In this document: positions 17,080-24,278 of the stretch, piece after piece
Layout of the letters: every line of letters starts with the position of its first letter
Numbering within the stretch: position 1 is the first letter of the stretch
Origin: Streptomyces albiflavescens
GTDB lineage: Bacteria; Actinomycetota; Actinomycetes; Streptomycetales; Streptomycetaceae
DNA: 64,000 bases
Direction: 5' to 3'
Assembly: GCF_014645835.1 (NCBI RefSeq)
Contig: NZ_BMMM01000003.1
Coordinates: 372,001 to 436,000, forward strand
Notes under the pieces: generated by a model
Databases searched by the model: none
What the model saw: only the letters and a program-made list of their open reading frames with translations
What the model was told of the DNA's origin: nothing
Position numbers and translations under genes: made by a program

Positions 17080-17985
17080 ATGCGCGTCAGCGGCCTGCTG
17101 CACTACGGCCTCCAACTGCCCGACCTGGCCCAGGGCAAGGACTTCTACACCGACTTCGGCCTGAGCGTCGACGAACGCGGCGACCAGCTGGTCGTGCGCT
17201 GCGACGGCCGGGACCAGGACCAGACACTGCTCGTCGAGGGACACGACAAGCGGCTGCACCACGTCGCGTTCGCGGCGCCCGACGGCTCGCTGCCCGAGCT
17301 GCAGCGTCACCTCGAATCGCTCGGCATCGCCCTGCAGGACGCGCCGGCAGGCGGCCTCGAGGGCGGCCTGTGGTTCCGCGACCCGGACGGCAACGCGGTC
17401 AACGTGCGCGAGCGGGAACTGGCCGCGCCGCGCCCCACGGAACCGGTCAAGCAGAACGTGGCCGGTGACTACCAGCGGGTGGACGACGCACGCTGGCTGA
17501 GCGCGAACACCGCGCCGCGCCCACGTCGGCTGGGACACATGCTGATCTTCTCCTCGGACGTGAACCGCTCGCAGGACTTCTACGAGCGCACCCTGGGCCT
17601 GAGGCTGTCCGACCGGATCACCGGCAAGGCCGTGTTCATGAACTCCGGGCCCGGCGACCACCACGTGTTCGGGTTCATCCAGAGCAGTCACCCTGGTCTG
17701 CACCACTCCAGCTGGGAGGTCGACAACCTCGACCAACTGGCGATGGGCGCCCAGGTCATGGCCGACAAGGGACACTCCGTCGGCTGGGGTCTCGGCAGGC
17801 ACAGCCTGGGCTCGAACCTGTTCCACTACCTGCGGGACCCGTGGGGCAGCTGGATCGAGTACTTCTCCGACATCGACCAGATCAGCGAGAACTGGAAGGG
17901 CCAGGACTGGGACGTCCCGCCCGCGGTGTGGTGCCCGATGATGCCGGACGAGTTCCTGCAGAACTTCGAGCCGAGGCCAAAGTGA
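17080..17985 (+). CDS. Type I extradiol (VOC) ring-cleavage dioxygenase, copy 2
   Basis: A 301-aa two-domain VOC enzyme starting at ATG 17080 after AAGGAAAG. Candidate metal ligands are H153 (RLGHMLIFSS), H209 (PGLHHSSWEVDN) and E260 (SWIEYFSD). The N-terminal domain also keeps a VOC-like repeat (LHHVAFAAPDG). The C terminus (PPAVWCPMMPDEFLQNFEP) resembles large-substrate catechol dioxygenases. It differs strongly from copy 1, suggesting a different catechol substrate or a bicyclic intermediate. A terminator hairpin follows. Confidence 0.8.
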   Translation: MRVSGLLHYGLQLPDLAQGKDFYTDFGLSVDERGDQLVVRCDGRDQDQTLLVEGHDKRLHHVAFAAPDGSLPELQRHLESLGIALQDAPAGGLEGGLWFRDPDGNAVNVRERELAAPRPTEPVKQNVAGDYQRVDDARWLSANTAPRPRRLGHMLIFSSDVNRSQDFYERTLGLRLSDRITGKAVFMNSGPGDHHVFGFIQSSHPGLHHSSWEVDNLDQLAMGAQVMADKGHSVGWGLGRHSLGSNLFHYLRDPWGSWIEYFSDIDQISENWKGQDWDVPPAVWCPMMPDEFLQNFEPRPK

Positions 17986-18000
17986 CGCGTACCCGCCGGC

Positions 18001-18037
18001 GGGGGCCGGCTGCCCGCGCGATCTGAGGCCGGCCCCC
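18001..18037 (+). terminator. Terminator hairpin after dioxygenase 2
   Basis: GGGGGCCGGC (18001-18010) pairs with GCCGGCCCCC (18028-18037), 16 bp after the stop codon. It may cause partial termination inside the long rightward operon. Confidence 0.6.
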
Positions 18038-18191
18038 TACGACAGCCGGGAACGTGCTACGTGCGCGTTCCGGCCGTCTCACACTCCTGGCGCTCGAGGA
18101 CCGGCGCCAGGTCCCTCTCTCCGACACACGCACCTGCGCGATCGGCCTCACTAGGCCCTCGCACGTATCCCCCTGGCGAAAAGAGGACGAC

Positions 18192-18947
18192 ATGACAACA
18201 TCCGAGCAGTTCGCCGGACGCGTCGCGATGGTCACAGGCGCCGGATCCGGAATCGGCAGGGCCTCGGCCCTGGCGTTCGCGGCCCGCGGGGTGGCGGTGG
18301 GCGTGTGCGACGTCAACGCCGAGGGCGGCAAGGAGACCGTGTCCCTCATCGAGAGCGTCGGCGGAAAGGCCCTCTTCCTGCACACCGACGTGGCGTCCGG
18401 CGACGCGGTCCGGGAGGCCGTGGACACGATCGTGGCGTCGTACGGCGGGCTGCACTTCGCCCACAACAACGCCGGTACGTTCGCCATGGCGCTTACGGGT
18501 GAGCTGTCGGAGGCGGACTTCACCCGGGTGCTGAACGTCAACCTGCTCGGCGTGTTCCTGTGCATGCGCCACCAGATCCCCCGGATGCTCGAGGCCGGCG
18601 GCGGCGCCATCGTCAACACGGCCTCGATCTGGGCCCACACCGGAATGCCGACCCAGGCGGCGTACGTGGCCAGCAAGCACGGCGTCGCGGGCCTGACCAA
18701 GACCGCGGCCATCGAGTACGCCGCCCAGGGCGTCCGCGTCAACGCGGTGTCCCCCGGCTACATCGAGACGCCGATGACGGCGGCCAATCCGCCCGACGCC
18801 GTGGCCGCCATCCTGTCCCGGCAACCCATCGGCCGAGCCGGGCAGCCGGAGGAGGTCGCGGCCGCGGCGGCCTGGCTGTGCAGCGACGAGGCGTCGCTGA
18901 TCACCGGAGCGGTCCTCAACGTGGACGGCGGTTATCTGGCCCACTGA
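18192..18947 (+). CDS. SDR family oxidoreductase 2
   Basis: A 251-aa classical SDR: TGAGSGIGRAS, cofactor-selecting CDVN after beta-2 (favouring NAD), HNNAGTF, active-site Ser in NTASIWAHTG, YVASKHGV and LNVDGGYLAH. ATG 18192 follows GAGGACGAC. It belongs to a glucose/cyclopentanol-dehydrogenase-like subgroup and is not closely related to SDRs 1 and 3. It is followed after 55 bp by a SnoaL-like gene. Probable role: side-chain alcohol oxidation. The 18038-18191 leader is open enough for a separate promoter after the terminator. Confidence 0.85.
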   Translation: MTTSEQFAGRVAMVTGAGSGIGRASALAFAARGVAVGVCDVNAEGGKETVSLIESVGGKALFLHTDVASGDAVREAVDTIVASYGGLHFAHNNAGTFAMALTGELSEADFTRVLNVNLLGVFLCMRHQIPRMLEAGGGAIVNTASIWAHTGMPTQAAYVASKHGVAGLTKTAAIEYAAQGVRVNAVSPGYIETPMTAANPPDAVAAILSRQPIGRAGQPEEVAAAAAWLCSDEASLITGAVLNVDGGYLAH

Positions 18948-19002
18948 CCGGTCCCCCATCCACGACGGACCACCACAACCACCTTTCAGGGAGGCAGATC
19001 GC

Positions 19003-19446
19003 ATGGCGGACTCTGCGAACGTCACCACGATCAAACGCTTTTACGACATAGCCGACGGCAGAATCACGGGCGACCCCACCGGGTTGTTCACCGAGGACGT
19101 CAAGATCTACACCCCCAAGTTCGGTGTCGCAGCCGGGCTCGACGCGATGGTCGCGGCAGGCAAGGGCCGCGCGATGTTCCGTCACATGAAGCACCACCTC
19201 GACGAGTTCCAGATCGTCGAACAGGGCGACCGAGTCGTCGTCGAAGGCACCACGGAGGGCGAGACCGCCACGGGCCGGACCTGGGACGGACGCAAGGACA
19301 TCCCTGGGCACTTCTGCGCCGTCTTCGACTTCCGTGACGGGCGAATCTGCAGGATGCACGTCTACTTCGATCCCGACCTCGGCCACGAGGACGCGGACCG
19401 CTATCCGTGGTGGCAACAGCAGGCCACCCCGACGGCGAACGCCTGA
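19003..19446 (+). CDS. SnoaL-like (NTF2 fold) protein 2
   Basis: A 147-aa protein: TTIKRFYDIADGRITGDPTGLF, FTEDVKIYTPKFG, FRHMKHHLDEFQI, GDRVVVEGTTEGE, FCAVFDFRDGRICRMHVYFDPDLG. The His-rich centre (HMKHH) and a conserved C-terminal strand fit the ketosteroid-isomerase/SnoaL superfamily. The GHFCAVFDF segment is typical of NTF2 proteins that enclose a small hydrophobic ligand. The start is ATG 19003 behind AGGGAGG. Function not determinable from sequence. Confidence 0.75.
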   Translation: MADSANVTTIKRFYDIADGRITGDPTGLFTEDVKIYTPKFGVAAGLDAMVAAGKGRAMFRHMKHHLDEFQIVEQGDRVVVEGTTEGETATGRTWDGRKDIPGHFCAVFDFRDGRICRMHVYFDPDLGHEDADRYPWWQQQATPTANA

Positions 19447-19546
19447 CTACGCCGACCAGCGACCCTCTCAAGTACCCGCCGCACAGGGCGACTTCGCGCG
19501 CCCTGCGGCGCATCGCATCGCATCACGAGACGAAAGACGGGACACC

Positions 19547-20128
19547 ATGCCTGAGAACGTGGATGGGACCATAAGGCACACCCTCGATATGAACGAGGTG
19601 GAGTTCCAGCGGCGCTTCGACGCACCCCTGGAGCAGCTGTGGCGCTTCGTCTCCGAGCCGCAGCTGCTCGCGAAGTGGCTGGGCGGTCCGGTCGACAAGC
19701 TGGAGCCGTCCGTGGGCGGTGAGGTCGTCATCCAGATCGCGCCGAAGATGGGCGCGACGGTCTACGGCAAGGTCCTCGAGTACGTACCGCAGCAGGTCCT
19801 GGCACTGACCTGGGAGGTCCCCGCCTGGGGCCACACGCCCGACCTCATGGGCACCACCATGAGGTGGGCTGTCGAGGCCGACGGCGACGGCTCGAAGCTC
19901 ACCCTGACCCACGCCCTGCCCCACTCCGTCTTCCGCGAGCACCTCCTGAGCGCCGCCTGGCACCTGCACATGGACCAGCTGCGCCAGCTGCTCGCGGGCC
20001 ACGACGAGCACTACACCATCCAACAGGACGAGATCTACGCCCTTGTCCTGGCTTACCTCGAGAAGGACCAGGCCGAGAAGCGGGCGTACTACGAGCACCT
20101 GCTCGGCATCCAGAAGTCCGAGGCCTGA
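19547..20128 (+). CDS. SRPBCC (AHSA1/START-like) family protein
   Basis: A 193-aa protein with the SRPBCC pattern EFQRRFDAPLEQLWRFVSEP, LAKWLGGPVDKLEPSVGG, VLEYVPQQVLALTWEVP and a C-terminal helix AAWHLHMDQLRQLLAG. The extra C-terminal about 35 residues (QQDEIYALVLAYLEKDQAE) extend beyond the usual AHSA1 domain. Such proteins bind hydrophobic ligands and in polyketide systems act as cyclases/aromatases. ATG 19547 is chosen by homology. A strong hairpin follows the gene. Confidence 0.75.
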   Translation: MPENVDGTIRHTLDMNEVEFQRRFDAPLEQLWRFVSEPQLLAKWLGGPVDKLEPSVGGEVVIQIAPKMGATVYGKVLEYVPQQVLALTWEVPAWGHTPDLMGTTMRWAVEADGDGSKLTLTHALPHSVFREHLLSAAWHLHMDQLRQLLAGHDEHYTIQQDEIYALVLAYLEKDQAEKRAYYEHLLGIQKSEA

Positions 20129-20139
20129 CCTGACCGCAC

Positions 20140-20171
20140 GGGGGCGCTCCCGCCGCACCGGAAGCGCCCCC
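20140..20171 (+). terminator. Terminator hairpin after the SRPBCC gene
   Basis: GGGGGCGCT pairs with AGCGCCCCC 11 bp after the stop at 20128. Confidence 0.65.
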
Positions 20172-20257
20172 CTCAGCCCCACCCCCACACGACAAGGTCG
20201 ATCGAGAGTGCCCTTCCCAGCAACGCCCGCCACATCACCGTACGAAGGAGAGCCGAC

Positions 20258-21025
20258 ATGGCATCCGACACCACCGAGACAGAGAGAACCAAGAAGGTAG
20301 CGGTCGTCACAGGCGGCGCCGCGGGTATCGGCCAGGGCTACGCCCTCCGGCTCGCGCGCGACGGCCACAACGTCGCCGTGGCCGACCTCGGCCCCGCCGA
20401 CGAGACCGAGAACCTGATCCGCGAGGCAGGCGTCGAGGCGTTCTCCGCCCGATGCGACGTGTCGGACGCCGACAGCGTCACCCGTTTCGCCGCGGCCGTC
20501 ACCGACCGCTTCGGTGACGTCGACATCCTCGTCCACAACGCCGGTATCTACCCCATCGTCCCCTTCGAGGACACCGACTGGGCGACCTGGCGCCGCATCA
20601 TGGACGTCAACCTCGACTCGCTCTTCCACCTGACCAAGGCGTTCCTGCCCGGCATGAAGCAGCACGGCTGGGGACGCATCGTGGTCATGGCCTCGGCCAC
20701 GTTCCACTCAGGGCCGCCCGGCATGGTCGCCTACACGGCGAGCAAGGGCGGAGTGATCGGCTTCGTCCGCACGCTCGCCGCCGAGGTCGGCGAGCACGGG
20801 GTCACTGTCAACGCGATCGCGCCGGGCCTGGTCCGCACACCGGGCACCCTCTCCGGGCCGCAACAGGAACTGGGCATCTTCGACGCGATCCTCACCACCC
20901 AGGCGATCAAGCGCACCGGTGTCCCGGAGGACCTGATGGGCACGGTGTCGTTCCTGACCTCCGACGAGGCCGCCTTTATGACCGGCCAGACGCTGGTCGT
21001 GGACGGGGGATTCGCCCGGGGCTGA
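20258..21025 (+). CDS. SDR family oxidoreductase 3
   Basis: A 255-aa classical SDR: TGGAAGIGQGY, HNAGIYP, the Ser in VMASATFHSG, YTASKGGV and VVDGGFARG. It shares blocks with SDR 1 (FLPxM, GWGRIV, QAIKR, VPEDL), pointing to a local duplication. It is followed after about 110 bp by SnoaL-like protein 3, the mirror of the SnoaL1-SDR1 pair. AAGGAGAG precedes ATG 20258. Role: probably carbonyl/alcohol interconversion on an aromatic intermediate. Confidence 0.85.
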   Translation: MASDTTETERTKKVAVVTGGAAGIGQGYALRLARDGHNVAVADLGPADETENLIREAGVEAFSARCDVSDADSVTRFAAAVTDRFGDVDILVHNAGIYPIVPFEDTDWATWRRIMDVNLDSLFHLTKAFLPGMKQHGWGRIVVMASATFHSGPPGMVAYTASKGGVIGFVRTLAAEVGEHGVTVNAIAPGLVRTPGTLSGPQQELGIFDAILTTQAIKRTGVPEDLMGTVSFLTSDEAAFMTGQTLVVDGGFARG

Positions 21026-21136
21026 GCCCCGATCCACTCGGGGTGAGCCCGAGTGATCCGACCAAGACCGCACATCGCACGGCCACGGGGACGGCAAGCG
21101 CACGGCCAAGGGACGACAACACTTCAGGGAGAGATC

Positions 21137-21538
21137 GTGACCGAGACCCCACTGCACACCGCTCAGAACACCGGCGAGACACCCACTTGGGTGACCGAGT
21201 TGTACGCGTGCTTCGACAGTCTGGACATGGAGGCGATACTCGCCCGATTCAGCGAGGACGCCCGCATCCGGTTCGGCAACGCGGAGCCGACTGTGGGCCT
21301 GGACGAGTATCGAGCCACGTTCGACGGGTTCCTCGGGACGATACGAGGCACGACGCACCGCTTCACCCAGGTGTGGGAGTGCGGCGAGTCAGCGGTACTG
21401 GTCGCCGAAGTCGAGTACACCTGCCACAACGGCAAGGTGATGTGCCTGCCGGCGGCGACGGTCCTGCATCGCCGGTCGGACGGGCTGATCGACGCCATGC
21501 AGGTCTTCGCCGACGTCACCCCGCTCTTCACACCCTGA
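21137..21538 (+). CDS. SnoaL-like (NTF2 fold) protein 3
   Basis: A 133-aa NTF2-like protein starting at GTG 21137 behind AGGGAGAG. Segments WVTELYACFDSLDMEAILARF, SEDARIRFGNAEPTVGLDEY, GTTHRFTQVWECGESAVL and LIDAMQVFADVTPLF match SnoaL-like protein 1 in order and spacing, so both derive from one ancestor. It ends the rightward catabolic operon; a hairpin at 21592-21623 follows. No catalytic residues are assignable. Confidence 0.75.
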   Translation: MTETPLHTAQNTGETPTWVTELYACFDSLDMEAILARFSEDARIRFGNAEPTVGLDEYRATFDGFLGTIRGTTHRFTQVWECGESAVLVAEVEYTCHNGKVMCLPAATVLHRRSDGLIDAMQVFADVTPLFTP

Positions 21539-21591
21539 ACACTGTGCGGTGAAGGACGGTCAGCCCATCGGTGGCTGCGGATGCCTGGTAT

Positions 21592-21623
21592 GTGCCTCCG
21601 ACCGGGCGGCCGGCCGGAGGCAC
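21592..21623. terminator. Bidirectional terminator hairpin
   Basis: GTGCCTCCG pairs with CGGAGGCAC. It lies between the end of the rightward operon and the oppositely oriented alkene reductase remnant. Confidence 0.7.
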
Positions 21624-21645
21624 ACGGGGATCCTGCGACTGGTTG

Positions 21646-21684
21646 TCAGTCGAGGGTGGGGTAGTCGGTGTGGTCGCCGCTCAT
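21646..21684 (-). pseudogene. Alkene reductase (OYE) remnant: start codon plus last codons
   Basis: A 12-codon frame, MSGDHTDYPTLD then TGA, equals the start codon and the very C terminus of the intact alkene reductase at 31246-32319 (which ends GDHTGYTDYPTLD). The DNA upstream of it (21685 to about 21810, minus strand) is homologous to the leader of the intact gene, including the operator, the CGGCAAGGGG stretch and GAGCAAGGATG at the start. About 1 kb of coding sequence has therefore been deleted, leaving promoter and 3' end. It is divergent from the intact MarR gene at 21949. Confidence 0.85.
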
Positions 21685-21812
21685 CCTTGCTCATGAAAGA
21701 GGCGGGCCGCGTGCGGCGACCCCTTGCCGACAGAGCTCGGTGCTGCCGCGCCCGAGCCATTTACTGTTCGAACAAGTACATCCCATGGACCCATCCCACC
21801 CCACACGTGATC
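21685..21812 (-). repeat. Duplicated alkene-reductase leader, copy 1
   Basis: Read on the minus strand, this segment aligns almost base for base with 31106-31240 on the plus strand: CACGTGTG, GTGGGATGG, the operator, GCGGCAGCACCG, CTGTCGGCAAGGGG and CTCTTTC blocks occur in the same order and spacing. It shows an inverted duplication of the promoter region about 9.4 kb apart. Confidence 0.85.
21760..21780. promoter_or_regulatory. MarR-type operator, TTTAC-GTAAA class
   Basis: TTTACTGTTCGAACAAGTAC with the central palindrome GTTCGAAC. It is the counterpart of the operator at 31134-31156. It lies in the divergent region between the reductase remnant and the MarR gene. Confidence 0.75.
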
Positions 21813-21907
21813 CAGGTCATCCAGGTCATAAGAAGAGGAGGACCCCGACTTACGGCAGGGCAGGACGCGGTGGAGCAGCAGGCCACATCCCACTCCGCGC
21901 TGTACCC

Positions 21908-21925
21908 TTTACCTGTTCAGTCAAC
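21908..21925. promoter_or_regulatory. Second MarR-type operator before the MarR gene
   Basis: TTTACCTGTTCAGTCAAC, a degenerate match to TTTACTTGTTCGGACAGTAA, 24 bp upstream of ATG 21949. It is well placed for autorepression. Confidence 0.6.
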
Positions 21926-21948
21926 TGCACAGGCCACCCGAGGAACCC

Positions 21949-22470
21949 ATGAGCCAGCCGGAGAACCCAGACGCCCGTCGGCCGACCACAGCCGACACCA
22001 CGGGACCGGCGAATGTGCGTATGCCTGACTCCGTCGAGGCCGGCGCCATGAATCACGCGATCTTCCGCGTGGCCCGCCTCCACCGCATGCTGGCCGGCCA
22101 ACTGCTTCGCCGCGTCGGGCTTCACCCCAGCCAGGAACTGGTCATGATGCAGCTGTGGGATCGCGGACCCCAGCGGCAGACCGACCTCGTGCGCTTTCTC
22201 GGCTCCGACGCCGCCACTATGACTCGCACCATCCGGCGCCTGGAGAACGCGGGCTTCGTCCGTCGCCGCCCCTCCACCACCGACAAGCGGGTCACCATCG
22301 TCGAACCCACCGCGGCCAGCAACGCCCTGCGCAACGAGGTGGAACAGGTGTGGATGGACCTCGAAACCAGCGTCACCGAAGGCATGACACCGGCCCAGCA
22401 GGCCGAGGCAATCGAAGTCCTCGACCTGATCGAGAAGAGTCTCGCCCGCGCCACGTCGCAGGACATCTGA
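21949..22470 (+). CDS. MarR family transcriptional regulator (copy 1, intact)
   Basis: A 173-aa winged-helix regulator: NHAIFRVARLHRMLAGQLLR, LHPSQELVMMQLWDRGPQRQ, the recognition helix around SDAATMTRTIRRLENAGFV and the wing RRRPSTTDKRVT. The N-terminal 33 residues are disordered-looking. It shares the AIFR-HR-AG-LLR-P-QEL core with the MarR at 27287 and with the truncated MarR at 32433, so the three form a paralogous subfamily. Two TTTAC-type operators precede it. Inferred targets: itself and the alkene reductase at 31246. Confidence 0.85.
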   Translation: MSQPENPDARRPTTADTTGPANVRMPDSVEAGAMNHAIFRVARLHRMLAGQLLRRVGLHPSQELVMMQLWDRGPQRQTDLVRFLGSDAATMTRTIRRLENAGFVRRRPSTTDKRVTIVEPTAASNALRNEVEQVWMDLETSVTEGMTPAQQAEAIEVLDLIEKSLARATSQDI

Positions 22471-22504
22471 ACGACCGGATGGTCTCCCGAGGCCGGGCAG
22501 CGGC

Positions 22505-22648
22505 TCAGCCCCGCAGCAGGACAGGCAGGACGGACACATCCATGTAGGTGTCCGACACGGCTCCCGCCGCCCAGTAACCGATGCCGTGCGCAGGTGGCCC
22601 GTGTCGAAGGACCTCCCATTCCCTGAGGCGGGCCTTCGGTACGGGCAT
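22505..22648 (-). CDS. Small hypothetical protein or gene remnant
   Basis: A 47-codon frame, 26 bp downstream of the GntR stop on the same strand, reading MPVPKARLREWEVLRHGPP and then GIGYWAAGAVSDTYMDVSVL. It looks protein-like, but I do not recognise a family, and it may be the C terminus of a lost gene. There is no strong ribosome-binding site. Confidence 0.3.
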   Translation of the reverse strand: MPVPKARLREWEVLRHGPPAHGIGYWAAGAVSDTYMDVSVLPVLLRG

Positions 22649-22673
22649 GGGATCACCACGCACGCTCGCCGGT

Positions 22674-23444
22674 TCATGTCTCCCAGGGCGACGGGCCGGC
22701 GTTGACCAGACTCATCGCGTTGGGCACGGCCGCCGGCACATAGTCGGGGGCGTGATCCCGCAGCACCCGCAATGCCGTCCGCTCCAGGTGGTGGGCCAGG
22801 CACGACACCGCGGCCTCGCGGTCGCCCGCGACGACCGCGTCCAGAATCGCGGGGTGCTCGACATTGCCGGGTTCGGACCAGCTCTTCGGGTCGAAGAGCT
22901 GGGTGATGCGGATGTAACGAACGCTGCGGTCGGAGAGCGCCCGCAGTTGACGCTGGAGGGCCGCACCCGCGCCGGCGGTGAGGAGGCGGTGGTACTCGCC
23001 GTGCGCCGTGAACCAGCCCTCGATGTCCTTCGCCCGAGCGGCCCGGCGCATCGCCGTCACCTGGGCCTTGGCCTCGCGTCTCGCCCGGGCGCCGAAGCCG
23101 TCCAGCGTCATGGTCATCGCCAGGGTCTCCAGCATGATGCGCATCGCGTAGTCGGCGTCCAGCTCGGCCGGATCGATACCCGTGACCCGCATCCGCTGGT
23201 TGGGTTCGGCCTCGACGAAGCCCTCCTCCTGGAGCATGCGCAGCGCCTCGCGCACCGGCGTACGGCTCACTCCCAGCTGCCGGCCCAGTGCCACCTGCGA
23301 CAGCACGGTGCCCGGCGCCAGCCGACCGTCGAGGATGCATTCGCGCAGGAGCGCGTGCAGCGGGGCGATCGACTGCCGGGCACCCGGCAGATCAAGCGGC
23401 TCGATGCCGTCGATGACGATGGTCGGCTGAGGCATGCCATCCAT
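22674..23444 (-). CDS. GntR family (FadR/FCD type) transcriptional regulator
   Basis: About 256 aa. The N-terminal winged helix is LHALLRECILDGRLAPGTVL, VALGRQLGVSRTPVREALRM and EEGFVEAEPNQRMRV; the C-terminal all-helical FCD domain has DADYAMRIMLETLAM, a metal-ligand-like AHGEYHRLL, and CLAHHLERTALRVL. FCD regulators sense carboxylates and usually act as repressors of catabolic operons. Start: ATG 23444 or ATG 23435; longer starts lack support. TGTATGCA just upstream matches the repeats in the 11.3 kb divergent promoter, so control of the meta-cleavage operons and autoregulation are inferred. Confidence 0.85.
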   Translation of the reverse strand: MDGMPQPTIVIDGIEPLDLPGARQSIAPLHALLRECILDGRLAPGTVLSQVALGRQLGVSRTPVREALRMLQEEGFVEAEPNQRMRVTGIDPAELDADYAMRIMLETLAMTMTLDGFGARARREAKAQVTAMRRAARAKDIEGWFTAHGEYHRLLTAGAGAALQRQLRALSDRSVRYIRITQLFDPKSWSEPGNVEHPAILDAVVAGDREAAVSCLAHHLERTALRVLRDHAPDYVPAAVPNAMSLVNAGPSPWET

Positions 23445-23466
23445 TATTGCGTATCTGCATACACAT

Positions 23467-23586
23467 TTAGTTGCGGCCAGGTGAAACCCCGAGGGGAAGC
23501 CGCACCTGGAGGCGGGTGTCACCGACCCCCGGGTCGTCGTCCACGGTCAGAATGACGGTCCGCCCCGGACTATCCGGCTGTGCCAT
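23467..23586 (-). pseudogene. 5' remnant of a response-regulator-like gene
   Basis: A 39-codon frame starting MAQPDSPGRTVILTVDDDPG, the N terminus seen in receiver-domain/thioredoxin-reductase fusion proteins of actinobacteria, then unrelated residues and a TAA. GGGAGAGGC precedes the ATG. The rest of the gene is missing. Confidence 0.5.
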
Positions 23587-23636
23587 GCCTCTCCCCCGTT
23601 CGATCAGCTCGCTTCGCTCCGCCGCGTCTTCGCGGT

Positions 23637-24278
23637 CTACTCGGGCCGCAGGGCGCTCAGTTGCTCCGCGAAGGGCACGACGCTCGCGTCATCGACCGCT
23701 TGACCGCCACCGCCGGGGAGGTCGCGCAGGAGACCGGCCAGTTCGCTGCCGGCACGGGTGATCCGGCGGGGCAGCGTGTCGGTGAGGGAATCGCCGTTGC
23801 CGCCCCAGTCCTCCGATGCCGCGTACACGGCGGTGGGTACGACCACCGCGCGCAGGTAGGCGAAGAGGGGGCGCAGCGCGTGCTCCAGGGCGAGGGAGTG
23901 GCGTGCGGTCCCGCCGGTGGCGGCCGCCAGTACGGGCTTGCCGGTGAGGGCGTCGTTGTCGATGACGTCGAAGAACGACTTGAACAGGCCGCTGTAGGAG
24001 GCCGTGAACACCGGCGTGACGGCGATCAGGCCGTCGGCCGAGGTAACCGATTCGATGGCTTCGGACAGCTCGGGCGAGGGGAAGCCGGAGGCGAAGTTCT
24101 TGGCGATGTCGACGCCCAGGTCGCGCAGTTCGATGATCTCGACCTCGACCTCGCGCTCCGCGGCGGCCAGTTCCGAACGGACCGTCTCGGCGAGCCGGTC
24201 GGCGAGCAGCCTGGTGGAGGAGGGAACACTCAGGCCGGCCGAGACGACGGCCAGGCGCAGGGGCTTTCGGGTGCTCAC
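23637..24278 (-). CDS. NADPH-dependent FMN reductase (CE1759-like)
   Basis: A 213-aa flavodoxin-fold reductase: RLAVVSAGLSVPSSTRLLAD is the phosphate loop, GLIAVTPVFTASYSGLFKSF the flavin-contact region, and KPVLAAATGGTARHSLALEH the second conserved block. It supplies reduced FMN to the LLM monooxygenase encoded immediately upstream. The start GTG 24278 overlaps the stop of that gene (GTGA), so a two-component system is likely. It matches the CE1758/CE1759 pair known from Corynebacteriales and Streptomyces. Confidence 0.85.
   Translation of the reverse strand: MSTRKPLRLAVVSAGLSVPSSTRLLADRLAETVRSELAAAEREVEVEIIELRDLGVDIAKNFASGFPSPELSEAIESVTSADGLIAVTPVFTASYSGLFKSFFDVIDNDALTGKPVLAAATGGTARHSLALEHALRPLFAYLRAVVVPTAVYAASEDWGGNGDSLTDTLPRRITRAGSELAGLLRDLPGGGGQAVDDASVVPFAEQLSALRPE

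Noticed and set aside
13597..17985. Assigning bphC or another defined symbol to the two extradiol dioxygenases
   Set aside because: Metal ligands are recognisable but substrate-determining residues cannot be read reliably from sequence alone.
15131..21538. Polyketide biosynthesis cluster suggested by the SnoaL, SRPBCC and SDR genes
   Set aside because: There is no ketosynthase, acyl carrier protein or acyltransferase, and the operon is divergent to a complete ring-cleavage lower pathway.
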